Shown here piece after piece: positions 44,963 through 52,991 of a stretch of 64,000 bases of DNA. Origin of the DNA: Blautia parvula (lineage in GTDB: Bacteria; Bacillota; Clostridia; Lachnospirales; Lachnospiraceae); assembly GCF_020215665.1 (NCBI RefSeq), contig NZ_CP084061.1, positions 1,612,001-1,676,000 of the forward strand. Direction: 5' to 3'. Both the position numbers and the translations under genes were made by a program. Under the pieces are notes generated by a model. That model made no database searches. It saw only the letters and a list, made by a program, of their open reading frames with translations, and was not told the DNA's origin. Numbering within the stretch: position 1 is the stretch's first letter; every line of letters starts with the position of its first letter.

Positions 44963-45937
44963 TTACTCACCCTCCACTTCGTCGCTTACCAGGAAGCATC
45001 TTACTTTTCTTCCATCCTCTGTGACGGACAGCTTCGGCATATGCTCTCTACACTTTTCCATGCATTTGTCACAGCGGTCTGCAAAGGAACATCCCTTTGG
45101 CAGATGGATGGGGTCCGGTACGATACCTTTGATCATATAAAGCCGCTCTCTGTCCTCATCCATTTTCGGGATGGAATCCAGAAGCCCCTGTGTATAGGGG
45201 TGCAGAGGTTTCGTGAAAAGCTGCTCCACAGTTGCCTGCTCCACTACACGGCCGCAGTACATAACCACTACTTTGTCTGCAGTCTCAGCCACAACACCCA
45301 GATCATGGGTGATCAGCAGCACTGCCATACCCAGCTTTTCCCTCAGCCGGTTGATCAGATCCAGGATCTGTGCCTGGATGGTCACGTCAAGGGCTGTTGT
45401 AGGCTCATCCGCGATCAGCAGCTCCGGGTCACAGGCCAGTGCCATGGCGATCATGACACGCTGGCGCATACCTCCTGACATCTGATGGGGATAGTCGTTC
45501 ACGCGCTGTTCCGGCGCAGGAATCCCTACCAGATCCAGCATTTCAATGGCTCTTTTAAGGGCCTCCTTTTTGTTCATGGTGGTGTGGGTCAGAATTGTCT
45601 CCATGATCTGGTCTTTGACTCTGTACACCGGGTTTAAGGAGGTCATTGGCTCCTGGAAGATCATGGAGATCTTGTCCCCGCGGACAGCCTGCATCTCCTT
45701 TGTGCTCTTCTTTAACAGGTTCTCACCGTTAAACAGGATCTCTCCCCCTGCCACACGGCCCGGATCACGGATCAGGCCCATAACGGAGAGGGAGGTAACA
45801 CTTTTTCCGGAACCGGACTCTCCCACAACTGCCAGGATCTCTCCCTTGTCCACTTCAAAGCTGACACCGTTTACCGCCTTGACCGTACCTCTTTTTACTT
45901 TAAATTCTGTCTCCAGATCTTTTACTTCCAACAACAT
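44963..45937 (-). CDS. dppD: Peptide ABC transporter ATP-binding protein, DppD/OppD type
   Basis: A 324-residue ATPase partner of DppF. Walker [10 protein letters not shown], signature [14 protein letters not shown], Walker [13 protein letters not shown], and the C-terminal Cys-rich element [14 protein letters not shown]. The start at 45937 has AAGGAGG; a longer frame overlaps dppC and is rejected. It is 13 bases downstream of dppC. Confidence 0.94.
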   Translation of the reverse strand: MLLEVKDLETEFKVKRGTVKAVNGVSFEVDKGEILAVVGESGSGKSVTSLSVMGLIRDPGRVAGGEILFNGENLLKKSTKEMQAVRGDKISMIFQEPMTSLNPVYRVKDQIMETILTHTTMNKKEALKRAIEMLDLVGIPAPEQRVNDYPHQMSGGMRQRVMIAMALACDPELLIADEPTTALDVTIQAQILDLINRLREKLGMAVLLITHDLGVVAETADKVVVMYCGRVVEQATVEQLFTKPLHPYTQGLLDSIPKMDEDRERLYMIKGIVPDPIHLPKGCSFADRCDKCMEKCREHMPKLSVTEDGRKVRCFLVSDEVEGE

Positions 45938-45950
45938 GATACGGTCCTCC

Positions 45951-46841
45951 TTATACTCGTTCTTTCGGGTCCAGCGCGTCCCGCAGGCCGTCACCAAACA
46001 GGTTGAATGCCAGCACTGCCAGGGTAATGGCAAGACCCGGGAAAATCAGTGTGTAGGGAGCGGAGAATATATAAGTTCTCGCACGCCCCAGCATATCTCC
46101 CCACTCTGCCATGGGAGGCTGCACGCCCATACCTAAAAATCCAAGAGCTGCCGTATCCAGAATGGCAGTGGAGATACCCAGGGTTGCCCTTACCACAATG
46201 GAGCTGACCACGTTAGGAAGGATGTGGTGGAAAATGATCCTCCTGTCAGAGTTTCCCACAACCTTGGCTGCCGCCACATAATCATTTTCCTTGACAGACA
46301 AAATGGAGCTTCGCACAATACGCGCGTACTCCGGAATGGATACCGTACCGATGGCGATGATGGCCTTGTCAAGTCCTTTGCCCAGCGCTGCCATCAAGGT
46401 GATGGCCAGAAGAATGGATGGAATTGAGAGCATGATGTCCATACATCTCATGATAAAGGAGTCCACCTTCCCTCCGAAATAGCCTGCCACTGAGCCAAGC
46501 ACGGTCCCGATCAGCAGGGAATAAGCCACAGCAGCCACACCTACAAAAAGAGAAATCTTCGTACCCGAAAGCACACGTGAAAAGATATCACGTCCAAGCT
46601 GGTCTGTTCCGAAATAGTAATCCCTGCAGGGTGCCACAAATGTGTGCCCCATATCAGAGTATTCCGGGTCATAGGGAGCCAGCCAGTCTCCCATAACAGC
46701 TAAAAATAGGAAAAACAGAATCACTACAAGGCCTGCCACTGCTGCTTTGTTCTTTTTCAGGGTGTCCCACATCACGCGGATTTGGGATTCCGGTTTTTCC
46801 AGTGCCTCCCCTGTTGTCTGTACCTGTTGTTTTTTCCGCAT
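45951..46841 (-). CDS. dppC: Peptide ABC transporter permease, DppC/OppC type
   Basis: A 296-residue permease with the OppC N-terminal helix (about residues 28-50) and a BPD_transp domain with five more helices. The EAA-like loop is at [24 protein letters not shown]. Conserved [15 protein letters not shown] lies near residue 95. Ribosome site AAGGAGG. It forms the channel with DppB, five bases upstream. Confidence 0.94.
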   Translation of the reverse strand: MRKKQQVQTTGEALEKPESQIRVMWDTLKKNKAAVAGLVVILFFLFLAVMGDWLAPYDPEYSDMGHTFVAPCRDYYFGTDQLGRDIFSRVLSGTKISLFVGVAAVAYSLLIGTVLGSVAGYFGGKVDSFIMRCMDIMLSIPSILLAITLMAALGKGLDKAIIAIGTVSIPEYARIVRSSILSVKENDYVAAAKVVGNSDRRIIFHHILPNVVSSIVVRATLGISTAILDTAALGFLGMGVQPPMAEWGDMLGRARTYIFSAPYTLIFPGLAITLAVLAFNLFGDGLRDALDPKERV

Positions 46842-46846
46842 GACGG

Positions 46847-47863
46847 TTACACCTCCTTCTTCTCAAACTTAATACGCGGATCCAGAAACGCATAGATCAC
46901 ATCCACAATAAGATTCATCAGCACGAATATCACTGCAATGAGCAGAACCACGCCCTGCACCACCGGGAAATCCGATTTCATAATACACTGTACTGTGTAG
47001 TTGCCGATACCCGGCCATGCGTACACAGATTCTGTCAGCACAGCACCTCCCAAAAGAGAGCCGAGCTGCAGACCGATAACGGTGGTGACGGGAAGCATTG
47101 CATTTCTCAGCGCATGTTTTCTTGTCACCTTGCCTTCGCTGATACCTTTTGCCCTGGCTGTACGGATATAATCCTGGTTCAGGGTCTCCAGCATACTGGA
47201 ACGTGTCATACGGGCAATGATAGCCATGGAATACAGACTCAGGGTCACTGCCGGAAGTACCATATGTACGACAGCGTCCTTCAAAGCTACCGTATCTCCC
47301 TGGATGATACTGTCAATGATCATAAAACCTGTCACTGTGTCCGGGCGCAGAGACGGGTCAATACGTCCGCTGGAAGGCAGCCAGTGAAGGATGCCGGAAA
47401 ACAGGATGATCAGCATGATTCCGAGCCAGAAAATAGGCACCGATACACCGACCAGGGACAGCAGCATACCTCCGTTATCAAATATGGAGTTCTTCTTCAC
47501 AGAAGACACCACGCCGATAATAATACCGAAAATAGCTGCCAGGATGATCGCTATAATAGCCAGCTCCACTGTTGCCGGAAAACGGCTGGCAATCTCTTTT
47601 GTCACAGGTGCTTTTGTATAATAGGAAGTTCCCAGATCACCGGTGACTGCTCCTTTGATAAAATCAACATACTGTGTGACCACAGGTTCATTCAGCCCAT
47701 TGGCTTCACGCCATTCCTCCATGCTCTCCCTGGTTGCGTGCTGACCCAGAACGATAGGCGCCGGGTCCGGTGCGCATACACGCATAAGAAAGAACACAAT
47801 CAGGGATACACCGAAGAGAACGGGTATGAGCTGTAAAAGCCGTTTAATTATGTACTTAAACAT
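46847..47863 (-). CDS. dppB: Peptide ABC transporter permease, DppB/OppB type
   Basis: A 338-residue permease. Starts MFKYIIKRLLQLIPVLFGVS, the family N-terminus, at 47863; the upstream 31 codons of open frame lack a start with a ribosome site. The EAA loop is DYIRTARAKGISEGKVTRKHALRNAM (in parts: DYIRTARAKG, RKHALRNAM). The C-terminal segment IFVLMNLIVDVIYAFLDPRI is typical. It is separated from dppA by 213 bases with two hairpins. Confidence 0.94.
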   Translation of the reverse strand: MFKYIIKRLLQLIPVLFGVSLIVFFLMRVCAPDPAPIVLGQHATRESMEEWREANGLNEPVVTQYVDFIKGAVTGDLGTSYYTKAPVTKEIASRFPATVELAIIAIILAAIFGIIIGVVSSVKKNSIFDNGGMLLSLVGVSVPIFWLGIMLIILFSGILHWLPSSGRIDPSLRPDTVTGFMIIDSIIQGDTVALKDAVVHMVLPAVTLSLYSMAIIARMTRSSMLETLNQDYIRTARAKGISEGKVTRKHALRNAMLPVTTVIGLQLGSLLGGAVLTESVYAWPGIGNYTVQCIMKSDFPVVQGVVLLIAVIFVLMNLIVDVIYAFLDPRIKFEKKEV

Positions 47864-47944
47864 GTCTTGACCTCTCTTTTTCTTTTGTTTCAATCTGCGC
47901 TCGGTAATTTGTCTCCGCCCGCCGCTGTTTTGCTGAATTCCTCC

Positions 47945-48057
47945 GGAACAATTCATTTCTCAAGGGGTTTATCCTGCAGAGCCCTTTCAGAGATGAACTG
48001 TTCCCCGGTAAAACAAGCTTTTAGACCGCATATAAGGGCAGATTTCTCTGCCCTTAT
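47945..48057 (-). promoter_or_regulatory. Hairpins between dppA and dppB
   Basis: A perfect 11-bp stem with a TTTC loop (48032-48057, ATAAGGGCAGA) and a long imperfect stem (47945-48004, GGAACA/TGTTCC ends) lie in the dppA-dppB gap. Neither is followed by a T run on the minus strand. They are probably RNA-stability or partial read-through elements that keep binding-protein mRNA higher than permease mRNA (inference). Confidence 0.55.
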
Positions 48058-48076
48058 GCAATCCCGTTTTACCTGA

Positions 48077-49759
48077 TTAGTTCTTATATGTCTTGCTCAA
48101 GAAAACATTTCCTGTCGGATGTGCGATGAAGTTCTGTACATTAGATACATAGCCTGACAGGTTCTGCTGATGGGAAATCGGCAGCCAGATATTCTCGTCT
48201 GCGATCTTCTGTTCCATCTTGGCATATGCTGCATTTCTGTCGTCACCGTTTTCCATGGAGGCTGCTTCGGAAAGCATGGTATTGTACTCCTCATTGCGGT
48301 ACAGGGCAACGTTCATCTCCGGGTCCTCATGAGCTAACAGATACATAAAGTTATCCGGGTCACCATTGTCACCGATCCAGCCGTACAGGCACATGTCATA
48401 ATCGCCTGCGCCCAGCTTCTCTTTGTATGTTGTCCAGTCATAGGAATCAATGGAAACTTTTACGCCTACCTTGTCAAAGTATCCCTGCAGAGCCTCTGCC
48501 AATGTCTGGCCTGTTGCAGTATTGTAAGGTCTCGGGTTTGTATAAGCCATCATCTTCAGTTCCGTGATGCCCTTTTCTTCCAGAATCTTCTTAGCATCAT
48601 CCGGGTTGTACGCTGTCTGTTTTACATCTGCGCTGTAGCCCGGCATAAAGGTGGGAAGAATGCTGGTAGCCTGGGAAGCGTATCCCTTGTAAAGGCTATC
48701 AACCAGTTCCGGAATATTTACTGCCTCAGATAATGCTTTTCTCACATCAGGGTCTGTCACTTTCTGTGTGTTATATGCCATATAGTTGATATTCATACCT
48801 TCTGCCTGGTATAACAGACAGCCTGCAGATGTGATCTGGTCAACTACAGTAGCGTCGATACCGTCGATGATATCTACTTCCCCGTTTGTCAGGGCAACTA
48901 CACGTGCGGAGTTATCGGGAATGGTTGAGAAGATGATCTCTTTTGCAACTCCCTTGTCACCCCAGTAGTCTTCGTTTCTTTCCATAACAACTGCTTCGTT
49001 CTTATCCCATCTTACGAATTTGTAAGGGCCTGTTCCGCACGGAGCTTCATTTAAGTTTCCGTTTGCCGCGTCACATGCGGTTGGGCTAACCATCGGTGCA
49101 CCCAGAGACATAGCCAGGTTGTTTAAGAACGGTGTGGATTTTTTGGTGAGTTTGAACTCTACGGTATATTCATCCACTACGTTGCACTCTGCAACATCAC
49201 CGTATACGAAGTCAGCGTAGAGCATGTCCTCTGTTTTATTGACTGTCTGTCTGTCAACATTATATTTTACTGCTTCCGCGTTGAAATCTGTTCCGTCGTG
49301 GAATTTTACGCCTTCTCTTAACTTGAAGGTATAGGTAAGGCCGTCCTCACTGATCTCCCATGACTCAGCCAGGCAGGGTTCTACCTCTGTATCGCTGTCG
49401 CCGTATTTCAGAAGGCCTTCATACATCTGGCAGATTGGTTTGGAGGACTCACCGTCATCGATCATAGCCGGGTCAAGACCACGTGGGTCGGCGCCCTGCG
49501 CATATCTCAGTGTCTGCTCCTTGTCCACATCTTCCGGAACATCAGCAAATTTTGTCAGCATCTCGCCGCTTGCTTTTTTCTCGGTTGTTCCGGTTTCCGT
49601 CTCTGCATCCGCATCCGCATTTCCTTCATCACCGGCAGTTTCTGTTTTTGTTGTGTCACTGGCATTGTCTGCGCCAGTCTTCTTGTTGCTTCCGCATCCT
49701 GCCATCAGGGTGATTGCCATAGATGTGCAGAGCAAAGCCGCAATTACTTTTCTCTTCAT
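48077..49759 (-). CDS. dppA: Peptide ABC transporter substrate-binding lipoprotein, DppA/OppA type
   Basis: A 560-residue SBP family 5 lipoprotein. Signal peptide MKRKVIAALLCTSMAITL, lipobox LMAGC (Cys22), then an Ala/Thr/Glu-rich linker (about 25-65) and the peptide-binding fold (LRYAQGADPRGLDPAMI; WEISEDGLTYTFKLREGVKFHDG in parts WEISEDGLTYTF and LREGVKFHDG). It captures dipeptides or oligopeptides (nickel or other ligands are also possible in this family). First gene of the operon, AAAGGAGGG upstream, promoter about 100 bases away. Confidence 0.93.
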   Translation of the reverse strand: MKRKVIAALLCTSMAITLMAGCGSNKKTGADNASDTTKTETAGDEGNADADAETETGTTEKKASGEMLTKFADVPEDVDKEQTLRYAQGADPRGLDPAMIDDGESSKPICQMYEGLLKYGDSDTEVEPCLAESWEISEDGLTYTFKLREGVKFHDGTDFNAEAVKYNVDRQTVNKTEDMLYADFVYGDVAECNVVDEYTVEFKLTKKSTPFLNNLAMSLGAPMVSPTACDAANGNLNEAPCGTGPYKFVRWDKNEAVVMERNEDYWGDKGVAKEIIFSTIPDNSARVVALTNGEVDIIDGIDATVVDQITSAGCLLYQAEGMNINYMAYNTQKVTDPDVRKALSEAVNIPELVDSLYKGYASQATSILPTFMPGYSADVKQTAYNPDDAKKILEEKGITELKMMAYTNPRPYNTATGQTLAEALQGYFDKVGVKVSIDSYDWTTYKEKLGAGDYDMCLYGWIGDNGDPDNFMYLLAHEDPEMNVALYRNEEYNTMLSEAASMENGDDRNAAYAKMEQKIADENIWLPISHQQNLSGYVSNVQNFIAHPTGNVFLSKTYKN

Positions 49760-49853
49760 AGAAAATCCCTCCTTTGATTCACGCAGCGCTCCCTGTGTCC
49801 TGTCATTTTGACATCACTTTGACGTGGTAAACACAAAGAACTCTGTGCTAACC

Positions 49854-49882
49854 ATTTTACTATAGATAGAGAAAAATTACAA
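49854..49882 (-). promoter_or_regulatory. Possible promoter of the dpp operon
   Basis: TTGTAA (49877-49882) and TAAAAT (49854-49859) on the minus strand with 17 bases between. One copy of the 14-base repeat TCACTTTGACGTGG lies on each side (49814-49827 and 49935-49948). Confidence 0.45.
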
Positions 49883-49919
49883 GTTTTAATTTCTTATCCT
49901 GCATTTATTGTATGATTAT

Positions 49920-49980
49920 GCGTAACCGTTACAGTCACTTTGACGTGGGCCGTATGCCTGCCGGCACTGCCTTTTCGTGC
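49920..49980 (-). repeat. Dispersed intergenic repeat, copy A
   Basis: On the minus strand it shares with 56211-56277 the order AAAAGGCAG, GCAGGCAT, GCCCA, CAAAG, then AA-GG. The two copies are diverged; copy A has lost most of the hairpin pairing. Probably a degenerate member of a small intergenic repeat family. Confidence 0.45.
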
Positions 49981-50467
49981 GGTGAACGCAGTAAATACGC
50001 AGACCGGTCTGGGCTGTTATGGTTATGCAGACCGGTTTTATCTGGCTTTGATTTGTATATAAGTATAGAAATGATATTTTATTCAGGATGAATGTATATT
50101 TATATTCATCATTTGCAAGTTGGCTTTGTTTTTCCTGCAAATTTTTCTGTATAGATTTTTATATGCATGATGTGCGAGTGTACATTTGTCTTTTTATGGA
50201 AGACATTTTTGTATGAATCATGAATATTTTCGAGTTTTTTGGATAAAATGTCTCTCCTTAACAGACATGCAAGAGAACCTTTTGCCAAACACTTGCATAT
50301 CTTGTTAGTATATTGCAGGCAACGCTTAAAATATGCAAAAGTTTCCTGCAGATAAACAAATGCTCAAGATTACTATAATTATATCGGAATTCCTCTGTCT
50401 GTCATTTTTGATCGTGTTCATAGTTGGATTTATTATATGCCTGATTCGACATAGATTTGTATGACAT

Positions 50468-50497
50468 GGATGCAGCATTTCGATGATTGCTGCATCC
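50468..50497. repeat. Hairpin at the 3' end of the second Rpn cassette
   Basis: A perfect 9-bp stem, GGATGCAGC/GCTGCATCC, 10 bases after the Rpn stop. It is preceded by TAGATTTGTATGACA, which matches the region behind copy 1. No T run on the minus strand, so its terminator strength is unclear. Confidence 0.55.
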
Positions 50498-50506
50498 ACT
50501 TTTAGA

Positions 50507-51382
50507 TTATCGATTTATTATATTCTTTGCCTTGTCCGCAAACTCCTGTACAGACTCTGCATGTGCCGCCAGTTTTAAATATTTTGAGAGAATATCCATA
50601 TCCTGTTCTTCCAATATTTTTTCTCTGAGTCCATCCGGTACAGAACCCAAATCTTCCAGCAAAAGCAGGATACCCTCAGCTTTGCCGCGTACCAGTCCTT
50701 TTGCTTCTCCTTCAGCGCGTTCCTCCCTCAATAACTCTTCCAGCAACATAAACCTCTCCTCCATTTCCCGGCTGCTCTTTATTCTTGCCATGGACTCCTG
50801 GATTTTTCTGACAAAGCTATCCTGATAGTCCTGGATACTGTCTGCTAAATCAGCTTTGACAAATTTCAGGAAATGAACAAGTCCCTCAGGTACTTCTGCT
50901 TCATTTTCGCCACAGGTGCTCAAAAAAATAACCGTGCTCCCGTCATTCATCGGCCTGCCTGTTTCCGCGCAGATATTTTGAAAGGTATAGCGGTATTTTT
51001 TACTGCTAAATGGGTCGAAATCACAGATAAAAATCACATAAGATGCAGGAAGTGCTGCGTAATCTTCTCCTGTAAGAAGCAGCTCCATATCCATCTGGCT
51101 GTGATAATATCTGGCTCTTTTTCCCAGATGAGGTCTTTTTGCCACCTGCATTTCAACATTGTAATGGGTCCTTTTTTCATCCCTGGCAATAATGTCAAGC
51201 CGAATACCATGGTATTCCGGGTGATAAATCATACTTTTCTCTTTACTGATCTCCACTCTCTCAATTGGAAAGCCTACTGCCAGTTCAAGGAAATCCTGAC
51301 AGATTTCTTCATTTACCATGACCGCGCCGAACATAAAATTATCTTTAAACATCAGCTGTGCCAGTTTTCTGTTTTGGTTCAT
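50507..51382 (-). CDS. Rpn-family recombination-promoting nuclease / PD-(D/E)XK transposase-like protein, copy 2
   Basis: A 291-residue protein closely similar to the product of 17750-18604 along its full length (same start MNQNRKLAQLMFKDNFMFGA; active site RLDII and NVEMQV). Differences concentrate in the C-terminal quarter, where this copy has RAEGEAKGLVRGKAEGI, the repeated Gly/Glu/Lys linker typical of the family. The leader is shared as well (GATATAAT, GAATTCCTCTGC, GCGGAGGTTG). Start at 51382 chosen from the GGAGG site; the two upstream codons are not needed. Either a past transposition or a dispersed gene family. Confidence 0.85.
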   Translation of the reverse strand: MNQNRKLAQLMFKDNFMFGAVMVNEEICQDFLELAVGFPIERVEISKEKSMIYHPEYHGIRLDIIARDEKRTHYNVEMQVAKRPHLGKRARYYHSQMDMELLLTGEDYAALPASYVIFICDFDPFSSKKYRYTFQNICAETGRPMNDGSTVIFLSTCGENEAEVPEGLVHFLKFVKADLADSIQDYQDSFVRKIQESMARIKSSREMEERFMLLEELLREERAEGEAKGLVRGKAEGILLLLEDLGSVPDGLREKILEEQDMDILSKYLKLAAHAESVQEFADKAKNIINR

Positions 51383-51548
51383 AAGCAACCTCCGCGCAGG
51401 CAGAGGAATTCTTTTTTTATTATATCATAATACAATTAAAATTTCCATATTTATTTTGTTTTTGCAAATTAATTCATCGCATATCGCTTATGAATTTCAG
51501 TCCTATTTTCCAAACACCGGGCCTGCTGATCATATGGTTCTTCCCCAT

Positions 51549-51815
51549 TTATCTCTCCTGTATGGTAACCTTAATCCTGTCCCCCGGCTGCTTCCCTGTT
51601 TTCTGCCTGATATCTTTCCTTACTCCTATAATATGGCCTGGTGTTTTCATCCGCACCAGGCTTCCGTCATACGGCTCACCATCAAAGGTTGCATGGACTT
51701 TCACTCTTCCTTTTCCGAACTCTTCCCGTACATCAAAAGGAAATTCAATATATGCGCCATCTATATCCGGCACCTTTTTTATAACCGCCTCAAATTCATA
51801 TATTCTTGTATTCAT
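51549..51815 (-). CDS. DUF1905-domain protein
   Basis: An 88-residue protein that consists of one DUF1905 domain, a small beta-barrel-like fold of unknown role. Matching features: [24 protein letters not shown] at the N-terminus (in parts: [24 protein letters not shown]), [19 protein letters not shown] and [15 protein letters not shown]. Full length for the family. AGGAGGG precedes the ATG. It stands 56 bases from the next gene upstream and may share its transcript. Confidence 0.85.
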   Translation of the reverse strand: MNTRIYEFEAVIKKVPDIDGAYIEFPFDVREEFGKGRVKVHATFDGEPYDGSLVRMKTPGHIIGVRKDIRQKTGKQPGDRIKVTIQER

Positions 51816-51871
51816 GCCTCATTCCCTCCTGATTTCCTAAAATATAGCCTGCCGGCCAACAGAAGAAATAC

Positions 51872-52594
51872 TCATACTTGCTTCCGTTCAAATAATGCCC
51901 CGTCTGTAATTACGGCTCCCGCATTCTCCTCTGTGAGAGATACATCCGCGGACTTCTCCTGTATAAATTTCAATGTATTTTCATCTACTACCTCAAAGAC
52001 ATACCGGCTCCCTTTTTCTTTATCCGTCGCGATCAGTTCCCCATCCGTGATCTCATACGTTCCCATAGGAATATAGGAACTGAGGACATCATACGAAAAG
52101 ACAAAATTCTCCTTATCCAGAAGTGTCAGACAGGGAAGACTCTGCTCCGTTTTTCCCAGCTCCTCTGCATTCATGTAATAATTCTTTACGGATGAGATCT
52201 CCGCCTTATCCCTCAAAGGATTTGCATCATCCAGCAGAATGATCCTGCTCACATCCTGTATCTGCGCAGGATAACTTTCCTGAACTCCTCCTGAAAAGGT
52301 AATGGATACATGCTGTCCGGGCATCAGTTCGGTCAAGGCTATATCCGTATGATGCCATTCTATCTTTGTGTCAGCGGTAACCTGAAAACTAAACTCGCCT
52401 CTGTAATTCACATCATTTTCCTTCAGCCCTGATACCAGCATGGATCTGCCGTCTATTTCCAGTATCTCAGCATAAAAAGCAGCGGAATCACCAAAATCCT
52501 CCTGATCCATACGGTTCGTTCCTACCGTATATCCTGCCCAAAAGATAAGTAAAACAAACAACAGTATTATAACACCTTTTAAAAAATTCTTCAT
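51872..52594 (-). CDS. Membrane-anchored extracytoplasmic protein, unknown function
   Basis: A 240-residue protein from the ATG at 52592-52594 (GGGGG eight bases upstream); an ATG at 52618 lacks a site. One N-terminal helix (about residues 5-24, LKGVIILLFVLLIFWAGYTV) anchors it, with the rest outside. Residues 35-115 (FYAEILEIDGRSMLVSG; GQHVSITFSGGVQESYPAQI) resemble the OB-like DUF3221 domain of small Gram-positive lipoproteins. Residues about 150-240 (MGTYEITDGELIATDKEKG; YVFEVVDENTLKF) look like a lipocalin-like or META-type beta domain. No Cys lipobox is seen. Family placement is tentative. Confidence 0.6.
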   Translation of the reverse strand: MKNFLKGVIILLFVLLIFWAGYTVGTNRMDQEDFGDSAAFYAEILEIDGRSMLVSGLKENDVNYRGEFSFQVTADTKIEWHHTDIALTELMPGQHVSITFSGGVQESYPAQIQDVSRIILLDDANPLRDKAEISSVKNYYMNAEELGKTEQSLPCLTLLDKENFVFSYDVLSSYIPMGTYEITDGELIATDKEKGSRYVFEVVDENTLKFIQEKSADVSLTEENAGAVITDGALFERKQV

Positions 52595-52991
52595 ACCCAA
52601 TTCCCCCGTATCACTCATTTACAGATAAATAAACATTACCCAGAAACACAATATGAAACATATTTTTTGTTTTCTATTGTAATTATACCTTTTATTCCCG
52701 CACAGTCCAACCGTTATTTATGTAACATCATAATCCTTTTCTCCGACATCCCTGTGGAAACGGAAAAAACATGCTCCGCCGCAATATACCACTCAGCCAT
52801 TTTTTCAAGCTCAACATGAACCACCTGATGATACATCCTCCATGCATAAGGCATCTGATCACGGACCATCCCCTTTGCCACACCTGTATAAAAAATGGAT
52901 GAAAGGTCCAAAAATTGTGTGTATAAATTGGTATTTTTCTCTCTTCTGTGTTAGAATATATGCATCAGATACAGAAAATACGAAAGACAAA
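52595..52991. other. Intergenic region before the P-type ATPase gene
   Basis: About 400 bases. It probably holds the ATPase promoter near 52915-52965 (TTGTGT...TAGAATATATG). A 65-codon minus-strand frame (52714-52911) is the only sizeable frame; it lacks a ribosome site and a recognisable match, and is not called. Confidence 0.35.

Larger units (their letters stand above)
49760..50506. other. Long intergenic region with repeats, no gene seen
   Basis: About 750 bases between dppA and the second Rpn gene. It holds the dpp promoter, the TCACTTTGACGTGG direct repeats, a dispersed 60-base repeat (49920-49980), the palindrome CAGACCGGTCTG (50000-50011) with a second CAGACCGGT at 50027, and an AT-rich hairpin near 50087-50111. 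The stretch 50112-50450 is AT-rich, with no open frame or motif I can support. Confidence 0.5.

Noticed and set aside
52714-52911. 65-codon minus-strand frame before the P-type ATPase gene
   Set aside because: No ribosome site, no recognisable motif, and it overlaps the likely ATPase promoter.
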